Notes under the pieces: model-generated
What the model was told of the DNA's origin: nothing
Databases searched by the model: none
What the model saw: the letters and a program-made list of their open reading frames with translations, nothing else
Shown here: piece by piece, positions 8,505 to 16,537 of the stretch
Layout: the number at the start of each line of letters is the position of its first letter
How positions within the stretch are numbered: position 1 is the stretch's first letter
Source: Muribaculum sp. An289
Lineage (GTDB): Bacteria; Bacteroidota; Bacteroidia; Bacteroidales; UBA932
Reading direction: 5' to 3'
Length of the DNA stretch: 64,000 bases
Assembly (NCBI RefSeq): GCF_002159555.1
Contig: NZ_NFIV01000008.1
Location: forward strand, 1-64,000
Program-made: the position numbers and the translations under genes

Positions 8505-8552
8505 TTAAAAAAAGGAATTCCGTCTGCGGACGGAATCCACTCCTGTTTTCAT
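8505..8552 (-). other. Possible 15-codon leader ORF overlapping the terminator
   Basis: A minus-strand ATG at 8552 opens MKTGVDSVRRRNSFF and ends in TAA TAA within the terminator T-run. The ORF covers both terminator arms and begins about 4-6 nt after the predicted transcription start. This layout would couple translation to termination, but such short ORFs also arise by chance. Confidence 0.3.
8507..8538 (-). terminator. Intrinsic terminator between the 49-codon gene and greA
   Basis: On the minus strand the arms GGATTCCGTC and GACGGAATTCC form a stem of about 10 bp with a 4-nt loop (8514-8538), followed directly by seven T residues (8507-8513). It can end the long glycogen-ribF transcript coming from the right. 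It also lies just downstream of a promoter at 8562-8594, so it could attenuate greA. Confidence 0.8.
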
Positions 8553-8561
8553 AAACCTCTG

Positions 8562-8594
8562 CAAATATAATTATTTTTTCTTTTCTTTGTCAAA
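8562..8594 (-). promoter_or_regulatory. Likely greA promoter
   Basis: On the minus strand TTTG (8591-8594), a 21-nt spacer and TATATTTG (8562-8569) match the Bacteroidetes consensus. The predicted start at about 8556 lies just upstream of the terminator hairpin, so a full-length greA transcript must read through it. Confidence 0.6.
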
Positions 8595-8630
8595 GGATGT
8601 TAAAAATTTTCCTACCGGCCGGACACCACT

Positions 8631-8780
8631 TCACTCACGGAATTTCGGAGACATTATCTCTGAAAATATGATGAGTTTTTTGGGGTCATCGACAAGCCGT
8701 GTCTTTTCGGCTTCCTGCTCCGCTCCGGACGGCCTGTCCGCCGGTTCGTCCAATCCGTCAAAAAAAACGTCCGTTTCCAT
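8631..8780 (-). CDS. Small conserved-looking protein of 49 residues
   Basis: An ATG at 8780 opens 49 codons starting METDVFFDGLDEPADRPSG and ending at TGA 8631-8633. The N-terminal half is acidic and probably unstructured. The C-terminal segment DDPKKLIIFSEIMSPKF resembles the short KKAxIYSEIL-type tail found in many small Bacteroidetes proteins; that is recalled, not searched. It starts 31 bp after ribF on the same strand and is followed by the intrinsic terminator, so it appears to be the last gene of the glycogen-ribF operon. The function is unknown. Confidence 0.6.
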   Translation of the reverse strand: METDVFFDGLDEPADRPSGAEQEAEKTRLVDDPKKLIIFSEIMSPKFRE

Positions 8781-8811
8781 TATCGTATTTTTATATTTTC
8801 TTTACAATTTC

Positions 8812-9726
8812 CTAACATTCAATAAGTTCCTCCACAACCGCCCTGTCCACGGCAAGCTGCTTCCTCAGCTCCTCCATGGAACCGAAGCGTATCTCACCCC
8901 GTATCCTGGACAGGAATTCCAAAGTGATGTCGAGCCCGTAAATGTCGGAAGAAAAACCGAAAATGTTCGTTTCTATCGTCCATTTGAGGACCGGAGCCTG
9001 TAAAACGTCAGACGATACGGCGGAAACCGTAGGGCGGCAACCGATATTCGTCATGCCGGCATATTTCTTCCCGAGCACATCCGTATAAACGGCATAAACG
9101 CCGTCTCCCGGAATGAGTTTCAGAGGTTCGTAAAGTTCCATGTTGGCTGTCGGGAAACCGAGTTCGCGTCCGATTCTGTTTCCGGAAACCACTACTCCAT
9201 GAAGGCTGTAACGGTAACCGAGCATGGTATTGGCCCGTTCCACATCCCCAGCCGACAGGGATTTCCTTATTGCCGTGGAACTTACCGCCATACCGTCGAA
9301 ATCCTCCTCGGCAAGCCTGAAGGTTTCGAGCCCCAGACGGCGGGCAAGGCATTCGAGCTCCTCCCGGGACATGGGCGGACCGCCGCCGAGACGATGGTCG
9401 TAGCCGAGAACCAGCGTCGTCGCCCCGAATTTCCCGATAAGGTAATCGCGGATAAATTCTTCTGCGGTAAGACGGCTGAACCCGTGCGTAAATCCGATTA
9501 CTTCAATCCTGTCGACACCAAGGCCGTACAGCATCCGCTTCTTTTCCTCCAGGGAAGTCAGCAGCCTGAGTTCGGCGGCATCCTGTTGCAATACGGTCCG
9601 TGGATGAGGCCAGAATGTGACGACCATGCTCTGCTCGCCACGTTCCCGCGCAATACGGCACAAGGTGGAAATCACCGCCCTGTGCCCGATGTGTACGCCA
9701 TCGAAAAATCCCGTAGCTATAACCAT
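8812..9726 (-). CDS. ribF: Bifunctional riboflavin kinase / FAD synthetase
   Basis: A 304-residue cytoplasmic enzyme that phosphorylates riboflavin to FMN and adenylates FMN to FAD. The adenylyltransferase domain (1 to about 155) begins at once with the nucleotide-binding GFFDGVHIGHR (6-16) and carries GYDHRLGG and STAIRKSLSAG. The C-terminal kinase domain (about 170-304) shows GRELGFPTANM and DGVYAVYT. The N-terminus is about 10-15 residues shorter than usual because an in-frame TGA lies four codons upstream of the ATG. It overlaps the end of the glycogen fusion gene by 10 bp, so translation is probably coupled. Confidence 0.95.
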   Translation of the reverse strand: MVIATGFFDGVHIGHRAVISTLCRIARERGEQSMVVTFWPHPRTVLQQDAAELRLLTSLEEKKRMLYGLGVDRIEVIGFTHGFSRLTAEEFIRDYLIGKFGATTLVLGYDHRLGGGPPMSREELECLARRLGLETFRLAEEDFDGMAVSSTAIRKSLSAGDVERANTMLGYRYSLHGVVVSGNRIGRELGFPTANMELYEPLKLIPGDGVYAVYTDVLGKKYAGMTNIGCRPTVSAVSSDVLQAPVLKWTIETNIFGFSSDIYGLDITLEFLSRIRGEIRFGSMEELRKQLAVDRAVVEELIEC

Positions 9727-12700
9727 CTCACCAAATCAAAATCCTGTCTGTGCGGCAATTCCGGGCTCTTGGCATAAAACCTCCCGGCGACTGAGAACTG
9801 ACCTGAGCGGTCCGGAACGATTTCGACACTGTATTTCGCTATGCCGTCCTTGTACTCCACCGGAGTCATTTCATATTTATCCTCAATCCGGATATTCCCG
9901 TTTCTGTCGGTAGTGGCCACGATTATTTCAACGCCTATTTCTTCAGGGGAAATGTCACCTATGCTGAGTTCCACCTCCGAATGTATTTTCTCCCCGAGGA
10001 AGACCGAATGGTGCGAAGAATCGAAACGCACGAATGACAATGCCTCAACGTTCTTCCAGTCGCGCTTCATGCGGCGCTTCCACTCCGCAATGTCTTTGGC
10101 CGCCCTGAAATCATCCTTTATCAGGTGCGCCCCTCTCACGGACAACGGAATATAATATTTTTCGAGATAATCGTTCAACATCCTGTTGGTGGTAAAATTG
10201 CAAGCCACCATCGCCACAGTATTCTTGATATATCTTATCCAGCCTGAAGAAAGCCCGGACCTGTCTTTGGCATAATACAAAGGCACGATTTCCGACTCCA
10301 GCATATTGTATATGGTAGCGGCATCCAGTTCGTCCTGATAGCTCTGGTCTTCATAGGTCCGCTCCATCGGAAGGGCCCAGCCGGCACCCTCCTTGTAACC
10401 TTCTATCCACCAGCCGTCAAGCACGGAAAAATGCATGACCCCGTTCATGGCCGCCTTCTCGCCACTGGTGCCAGAAGCCTCCAAAGGACGGGTAGGATTG
10501 TTCATCCACACGTCCACTCCCTGGACCATGAGCTTGGCAAGGGAGATGTCATAATCCGGAACAAAGACAATCTTTCCTATGAACTGGGGCATCTTGGATA
10601 TGTTCGCTATCTTCTTTATCAGATCCTGGCCTGCCTTGTCGGCCGGATGCGCCTTTCCGGCAAAAATGAACTGAACCGGCCTTTCCGGGTTGTTCACTAT
10701 GGCACTCAGGCGGTCGAGGTTGCTGAACAGCAGGTGCGCCCTCTTGTAAGTGGCAAATCTGCGTGCGAAACCGATTGTAAGTATGTCCGGCCTCAACGTA
10801 TTCTGTATCGTGACAATCTGCCGCGGGGAATAATGGCTCGAAGCCTTCGGGTCGGACAACTTGTCCTTGATATAATCCATAAGCCTGCGGCGGAGGACGT
10901 TACGCACGTCCCAGACGGTCCTGTCGTCCACTTCGTATATGCCGTTGAAGCAGCTCTTGTCATAATGATGGCTCATAAACTGGCTGCCGAATACCTTGGC
11001 ATGGATGTTCTTCCATTCGGGTGCCGTCCAGGTGGCATAATGGACTCCGTTGGTCACATAACTGATATGCAGTTCTTCCGGAAGATATCCGGGCCACATG
11101 CCTGCAAAAATCTGCCGGCTCACCTTGCCGTGCATCCAGCTGACACCGTTTATCTCCTGCGAAAGATTGGCGGCAAGTACACTCATGGAAAATTTTTCAT
11201 TCCCGTCCGAAGGATTGAAACGCCCGAGCCCCATAAGGGTCGGCCAGTCGATTCTCAGACGAGAAGCATAATGGGCAAGATACGTCCGGAGCATATCCTC
11301 CGAGAAGGAATCATGGCCTGCCGGGACAGGGGTATGGGTCGTAAAAAGCGATGTGGCCCTGACTACCTCCAGGGCTTCCGTGAAAATCAGTTCCGACTGC
11401 TCCACATATTCCCTGAGCCTCTCTATGCCGGTAAAGGCCGCATGTCCTTCGTTGCAATGATATACATCGGCATTTATGCCGAGCCTGCGGAGGGCGGCGA
11501 TACCGCCTATTCCGAGAAGTATCTCCTGTTTCAGCCTGTTTTCCCAGTCCCCTCCGTAAAGCTGGTGGGTAATGGCCCTGTCGTCCTTGCGGTTATCCTC
11601 GAAATCGGTATCGAGAAGATAAAGGTCCGTCCTGCCCACTTCCACCTTCCAGAGACGGGCATAAAGGTTCCTTCCCGGGAAAGCCACGCTGATTATCACC
11701 CAATTGCCATCGGAATCCCTTACCGGGGATGCAGGAATACGCATGAAATCCTGGGCATCGTAGGTGGACACCTGGTCTCCCGAAGCCGAAAGTTTCTGGG
11801 TAAAATATCCGTAGCGGTACAGAAGGCCCACGGCAACCATGTCCACATTCATGTCGCTGCTTTCCTTGAGATAGTCGCCGGCAAGGATTCCGAGACCTCC
11901 CGAATATATCTTCAGGGAAGTATCGAGGCCGTATTCCATGCAGAAATAGGCAATCGAAGGGCCCTTCCTGTCCTTTTTTTCCTCCATATACGCGGAAAAG
12001 GCGGCATACACTTCGTCCATCCTTGCGAGGAACCCCTTGTCCTCCGACAATTCGACATAACGTCCCATCCTCACCATATCCAACATCGCGATAGGATTAT
12101 GGTCCGACAAATCCCACAGATCCGGGTCTATGCTCGCAAAAAGTTCCTTTGCAGGCTCGTTCCAGCACCACCACAGATTGCGCGAAAGCTTTTCCAGGGC
12201 GGAAAGCCTGTCCGGAAGGTGGCTGTTTATCATTATCGAGCTCCATACGGGCTTATTGACTTCGGCTTTCGCGAAAGTGTCAGGAACGTCCGGTACCATG
12301 TCTGGATACTCTCCCCTGGCCTTTACCAGATTGTCTATGGACGTGGAATAAGCTTTCCAATAGAACTCCATATTGTTCTTCCACAAAGCTATTTTCGAAA
12401 CCTCCACGGCATTCTCCCTCCATGAAGCCAGCTCCTCATCGGAAAGCCCCGCCGCTTCAAGCATGCGGGCCACCGTGCAGTCCACGACATGCTCATAACC
12501 GGCATCATCCCTGTCGACGACGGCAAGCCCGGGATGTTCCCCTTCGTAATGTTCGCTTACCCAAAGCCCGAAACCGGCAAGTGTGGTCGTAAGCGAAGGC
12601 ACATGGAAAGCCAGGCTTTCGAGCGGGGTATAGCCCCAAGGCTCATAATATGACGGGAAAACGGTCAGATCCATTCCGGCAAGGAGTTCGTAATAAGGCA

Positions 12701-13952
12701 TGTCGAAGACCCCGTCGTTCCCGTTCAGATATGACGGAACGAAAAACACCCTTACCTTGTTTGAGGACGAATTGACAAGGCCGCGCGCACACAACGTCTT
12801 GGTAATTATATCGTTTTCCTGATCTACGAGATAATGTGTCGTAAGTGTCGAATAGCCGCTCTGCTTGCCCGACAGCACGGAAAGAAGGTTTCTGTCCGCC
12901 CCCTTGTTTCCCGAAGGTATCATGAAAAAAGCGCAAATCCGTTTTCCGGAATATGCCGACGAATCTATCTTCGACAAAGCATCGATGAACACGTCTATGC
13001 CTTTGTTCTTGAATTCGTAACGTCCCCCTATGCCTACTATCAGGCTGTCATCCGGCATCACTTCGGAACACATAGCCGAAGCCACCTTCAGCAGCCGCGC
13101 CCGGGAGGCCGCCCTTATTCCGTCCAGACGCCCGTCGGAAGGGACCAGCTCTTCGGAAAATCCGTTAGGCGTAATGATGTCAGGTTCTTTTCCGAGAAAA
13201 CGGGCGCACTCCCTTGCGGTTATCCCGCTGACCGTGGTAAAGACATCGGCATTGGCGGCCGATTGTTTTTCAAGGGAATGACGTGCCTGCACACCGAGCT
13301 CCCTCGCCTTCTCGTCGGGGACATAATTGTCCAGACCGCTGTAAAGAGGCAGATTGTTCCCTGCGAGGCAGCGGCCGAGCACAGTGGCATGCGTGGTAAA
13401 GACGGTAGCCACCGGAAGGTTCCTTTCCTTTATATAAAGAAGCCCGGCTCCCGTCATCCATTCATGAAAATGGGCCACGACCTTATTGTGGGGGCTCAGA
13501 TTGAATTTTACGAAACTCTCGATTACCATCCCCGAAGCATAACCGAAGAGGGCCGCCTCAATGTAATCCCAGTTGCCGGTAAGCGAATCCACCCCGAATT
13601 TTTTCCACATCGACGTGAGTATCTCGTCCTTGCGTGAAATGTACGGGGTAAAATCCACAAGAAAGGCCACGGGATTCCCCGGGATGTTCCACCTTCCGAT
13701 ACGGACATTGAGCCCTTCCTGCGAAAGTTTCTGCTTCCACGGACGGAAAAGCGACTTGTCTTCCGTAAACTCGGGATTCTGCTCCGTATCCATCCACACG
13801 TCCGGCCCTACCGTAATATAATTTTTCTTCAGTTCTCCTTCGACAAGAGCGGATTTTGTCGACAATACAGTATGTATGCCTCCGATCTTGTTGCAAACTT
13901 CCCAGCTTACCTCGAAAAGGCAATCCGGAAAAGACTTTTTGATTTGCTCCAT
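9717..13952 (-). CDS. Glycogen synthase (GT3) fused to alpha-glucan phosphorylase (GT35)
   Basis: A 1411-residue fusion. Residues 1 to about 560 resemble eukaryote-type glycogen synthase: FEVSWEVCNKIGGIHTVLST near the N-terminus and SYYEPWGYTPLESLAF near 434. These enzymes add glucose from a nucleotide sugar to glycogen. From about 590 the protein is an alpha-glucan phosphorylase of the DUF3417-containing type, opening with LSRNLWWCWNEP. It has the PLP-lysine loop GTSGEKAAMNG with K at about 1166, followed by SVLDGWWIEGY, and would release glucose 1-phosphate. Key residues of both halves appear intact. It lies between a GH57 enzyme (35 bp) and ribF (10-bp overlap). One polypeptide thus carries opposite activities. 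Confidence 0.92.
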   Translation of the reverse strand: MEQIKKSFPDCLFEVSWEVCNKIGGIHTVLSTKSALVEGELKKNYITVGPDVWMDTEQNPEFTEDKSLFRPWKQKLSQEGLNVRIGRWNIPGNPVAFLVDFTPYISRKDEILTSMWKKFGVDSLTGNWDYIEAALFGYASGMVIESFVKFNLSPHNKVVAHFHEWMTGAGLLYIKERNLPVATVFTTHATVLGRCLAGNNLPLYSGLDNYVPDEKARELGVQARHSLEKQSAANADVFTTVSGITARECARFLGKEPDIITPNGFSEELVPSDGRLDGIRAASRARLLKVASAMCSEVMPDDSLIVGIGGRYEFKNKGIDVFIDALSKIDSSAYSGKRICAFFMIPSGNKGADRNLLSVLSGKQSGYSTLTTHYLVDQENDIITKTLCARGLVNSSSNKVRVFFVPSYLNGNDGVFDMPYYELLAGMDLTVFPSYYEPWGYTPLESLAFHVPSLTTTLAGFGLWVSEHYEGEHPGLAVVDRDDAGYEHVVDCTVARMLEAAGLSDEELASWRENAVEVSKIALWKNNMEFYWKAYSTSIDNLVKARGEYPDMVPDVPDTFAKAEVNKPVWSSIMINSHLPDRLSALEKLSRNLWWCWNEPAKELFASIDPDLWDLSDHNPIAMLDMVRMGRYVELSEDKGFLARMDEVYAAFSAYMEEKKDRKGPSIAYFCMEYGLDTSLKIYSGGLGILAGDYLKESSDMNVDMVAVGLLYRYGYFTQKLSASGDQVSTYDAQDFMRIPASPVRDSDGNWVIISVAFPGRNLYARLWKVEVGRTDLYLLDTDFEDNRKDDRAITHQLYGGDWENRLKQEILLGIGGIAALRRLGINADVYHCNEGHAAFTGIERLREYVEQSELIFTEALEVVRATSLFTTHTPVPAGHDSFSEDMLRTYLAHYASRLRIDWPTLMGLGRFNPSDGNEKFSMSVLAANLSQEINGVSWMHGKVSRQIFAGMWPGYLPEELHISYVTNGVHYATWTAPEWKNIHAKVFGSQFMSHHYDKSCFNGIYEVDDRTVWDVRNVLRRRLMDYIKDKLSDPKASSHYSPRQIVTIQNTLRPDILTIGFARRFATYKRAHLLFSNLDRLSAIVNNPERPVQFIFAGKAHPADKAGQDLIKKIANISKMPQFIGKIVFVPDYDISLAKLMVQGVDVWMNNPTRPLEASGTSGEKAAMNGVMHFSVLDGWWIEGYKEGAGWALPMERTYEDQSYQDELDAATIYNMLESEIVPLYYAKDRSGLSSGWIRYIKNTVAMVACNFTTNRMLNDYLEKYYIPLSVRGAHLIKDDFRAAKDIAEWKRRMKRDWKNVEALSFVRFDSSHHSVFLGEKIHSEVELSIGDISPEEIGVEIIVATTDRNGNIRIEDKYEMTPVEYKDGIAKYSVEIVPDRSGQFSVAGRFYAKSPELPHRQDFDLVRWL

Positions 13953-13987
13953 CTGACTCGATAATTGTATATATTAAAAACCAACCT

Positions 13988-15235
13988 TCAGGCCAGCCGC
14001 CTCTTTGTTTTCACGGGAGTTGGCCCGGCCTCGGACGATGCCGTGGAAACAGCCTCGTCCACACGTGCGATAAAATCGCTCAAAACATTCATGTAATTGA
14101 TAAAAGCCTCATACGGGGTATCGTAAGGGTTGAAGTACTTATGCACGGCCCCGTCCGAGAAAAATTTGGTACACATATAATAAAAATGGTCGCTCTCCTG
14201 GAGTTTTCCGAAATCGGAACGTATCGACATATCCTTTATATCGGCCATTTTTTCTTCCAGGGCGTACAATTTCGAAAACGCCTCGTTCTGGAGCTCGTTT
14301 CCGAGCCACGCCGAAGTATCCCTTTCCTCATCGGCCCAGGATATCGGATGCCTGACCTCAAGGCTCCCGACGGACTCATGCTTCGCGACAGCCTGGGAAG
14401 GAGTGAGGAATTCGAAATTCCCCGAAGAAACCACCGTCTGCGGAAGCCATGAAAGAAAATCGAAAATGCCCGTCTGGGCTTGCTGATGCTCGCCGAAGGT
14501 CTCATAGTCCATGAACAGATTGACTATCTCGCCGTTACCGGCATCATCTCCCAGCCATGACACGAATTTGTCCGCCGTGACCGGCCACCCCTGCCAGGAC
14601 GTGTCAGAAAACCTGAAAGCGATGTCATCGCTCAGGGCGAAATTGCGCAACAGGAGCTTCTGGTCGGGATGTTTCGGACTGTTATAAACGAAATCCGGGC
14701 TCTTCCAGCCGAGTATGTGCTTGGCGCCTTCAGTCAGAACGGTCTTGAATCCCAGGTCGTACAGCATCGAGGCTATGTCGTCCGAATAAATCAGCTCCGT
14801 GTTCCTGAATGCCGACGGTTCCTTGCCGAAATATTCCCTGACGGTCCGCCTGTGCTTCTCGACCTGCGAAGCGAATTCCTTTCCGGAAACGAGGCTCGCA
14901 AGGGAATGATAATAAGTCTCGCAAAGGAACTCCACGCATCCGGTATCGGCAAGAGCCTTGAAACTGTCTATCACCTCGGGAACATAACGCTCGAACTGTT
15001 CCAGTACGGAACCTGAAATGGAAAAGGACACACGGAAAGCCCCCTTGTGCCTTTCAATCAAATCGAGCAACAGCCTGTTTGCCGGGAGATAACATCTCTC
15101 CGCCACCCTTTTCAGGATAGTCCTGTTTGCGAAATCGTCATAATAATGGGAATCGCGGCATATATCGAAAAAGCGGTACAGCCTCAACCTGTCCGGCTGA
15201 TGTACCTGAAAATACAAACAGAGAGTCTTTTTCAT
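13988..15235 (-). CDS. Glycoside hydrolase family 57 alpha-amylase / glucanotransferase
   Basis: A 415-residue GH57 protein with no signal peptide, so it should act on cytoplasmic alpha-glucan. It opens with FQVHQPDRLR (about 9-18), the family's first conserved motif. The putative nucleophile is E147 in FRNTELIY, and the acid is D243 in FMDYETFGEHQ. The family holds alpha-amylases, 4-alpha-glucanotransferases and branching enzymes; the sequence does not tell which applies. Its place inside the glycogen operon, 13 bp after a glycosyltransferase and 35 bp before the synthase/phosphorylase fusion, supports a role in glycogen or maltodextrin turnover. Confidence 0.9.
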   Translation of the reverse strand: MKKTLCLYFQVHQPDRLRLYRFFDICRDSHYYDDFANRTILKRVAERCYLPANRLLLDLIERHKGAFRVSFSISGSVLEQFERYVPEVIDSFKALADTGCVEFLCETYYHSLASLVSGKEFASQVEKHRRTVREYFGKEPSAFRNTELIYSDDIASMLYDLGFKTVLTEGAKHILGWKSPDFVYNSPKHPDQKLLLRNFALSDDIAFRFSDTSWQGWPVTADKFVSWLGDDAGNGEIVNLFMDYETFGEHQQAQTGIFDFLSWLPQTVVSSGNFEFLTPSQAVAKHESVGSLEVRHPISWADEERDTSAWLGNELQNEAFSKLYALEEKMADIKDMSIRSDFGKLQESDHFYYMCTKFFSDGAVHKYFNPYDTPYEAFINYMNVLSDFIARVDEAVSTASSEAGPTPVKTKRRLA

Positions 15236-15248
15236 AATATTTTATCTT

Positions 15249-16535
15249 TTATTGTTTTCCAGTAACCGATTCATATACTTTTTTTATACGGGCGGCAGCG
15301 GCGGTCCACTTGAGGGCGTTGACCTCGTCCATCCCGCACCTTGCCGCCATTGCAGCCATGGCCGGATAATTTATCAGGGCATATATGGCATCGGCCATCG
15401 CGTTTATATCCCAGAAATCCACCTTGATGGCATATTTCAGCACCTCAGCCACTCCCGACTGTTTGGAGATTATCGAAGGGACATTGGTCCTCATGGCTTC
15501 GAGAGGCGATATGCCGAACGGCTCGGAAACCGAAGGCATCACGTATACGTCCGAAAGGGCGAACATCCTCTGCACATCGGCCCCGCGCAGGAATCCGGTA
15601 AAATGGAACCTGTCGGCAATCCCGAGCTTGGCTACATGCCTGACACATCTGGCGAGCATGTCGCCGCTGCCGGCCATCACGAAACGCACGTTGTCGCACC
15701 TTTTAAGTACTTTGGCCGCCGCTTCGATGAAATACTCGGGTCCTTTCTGGAAAGTTATCCTTCCCAGGAAGGTAACTACCTTTTCCTTCACGCTTCTGGA
15801 CACTTCCATGTCGTCGCGGCCCCCGAAATCCACGGCATTATGGACCGTAACCACCTTGGCCGGGTCTATGCCGTACTTGTTTATGACGATGTTCCGGGTG
15901 AGGTCGCTGACAGTTATGACCCGGTCCGCCTCCTCCATCCCCCGTTTTTCGATACCGTAGACTTCCGTATTTATGTTTTCCCCGCTCCTGTCAAATTCCG
16001 TTGCATGGACATGGATTACGAGCGGCTTTCCGGAAACCCTTTTTGCGGCAATCCCGGCAAAATACGTAAGCCAGTCGTGCGCATGAATCACATCGAAATC
16101 GTTTTCCATGGCAATTTCGGCACCCACGGCGGCATAACGGGCGACCTCTTCCATGAGATTCTTGCCGTATTTTCCCGAAAACCTGTATTTGGAACCGAAC
16201 TGTATGCGGAACTCGTTTTTCTGCCTGAGCCTCTCCTCCTCAACGACGTATGGGAATTCTTCCGGAGAGACGTACGGAACCATATTCGAGCCTATATGCA
16301 GGAAACTTACTTTTCCGAGGAACTCGTCTATGTCATCCGACACCATGCGGCAACTTACATCGCTGGCATTGATAATCCTTACGCTGCTCTGGTCTTCATC
16401 GCCGGAAGCCGACGGCATGACGAACAGGACCTCCACGCCGTTTTCCGCAAGGCCCTTTGTCATTCCGTAACATGCCGTACCGAGACCGCCGGCTATATGA
16501 GGCGGAAATTCCCAACCGAACATAAGCACTTTCAT
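15249..16535 (-). CDS. Glycosyltransferase family 4/5-like, glycogen operon
   Basis: A 428-residue GT-B glycosyltransferase. The N-terminal domain begins MFGWEFPPHIAGGLGTACYG, the acceptor-side glycine loop of GT4/GT5 enzymes. The C-terminal domain shows GRITFQKGPEYFIEA (about 265-280) and the donor-binding SVSEPFGISPLEAM with an E-x7-E pair near 350. No signal peptide or membrane segment is seen. It starts 2 bp after the debranching enzyme gene, so it is tightly co-translated with it. By context it should extend or prime alpha-glucan. The donor and exact linkage are unknown. Confidence 0.85.
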   Translation of the reverse strand: MKVLMFGWEFPPHIAGGLGTACYGMTKGLAENGVEVLFVMPSASGDEDQSSVRIINASDVSCRMVSDDIDEFLGKVSFLHIGSNMVPYVSPEEFPYVVEEERLRQKNEFRIQFGSKYRFSGKYGKNLMEEVARYAAVGAEIAMENDFDVIHAHDWLTYFAGIAAKRVSGKPLVIHVHATEFDRSGENINTEVYGIEKRGMEEADRVITVSDLTRNIVINKYGIDPAKVVTVHNAVDFGGRDDMEVSRSVKEKVVTFLGRITFQKGPEYFIEAAAKVLKRCDNVRFVMAGSGDMLARCVRHVAKLGIADRFHFTGFLRGADVQRMFALSDVYVMPSVSEPFGISPLEAMRTNVPSIISKQSGVAEVLKYAIKVDFWDINAMADAIYALINYPAMAAMAARCGMDEVNALKWTAAAARIKKVYESVTGKQ

Positions 16536-16537
16536 AA

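Noticed and set aside
10431-12425. Long plus-strand open frame (664 codons) opposite the glycogen synthase/phosphorylase fusion
   Set aside because: It is antisense to a gene with clear domains. The translation is rich in His, Arg and Pro with no recognisable motif; such frames arise from codon bias.
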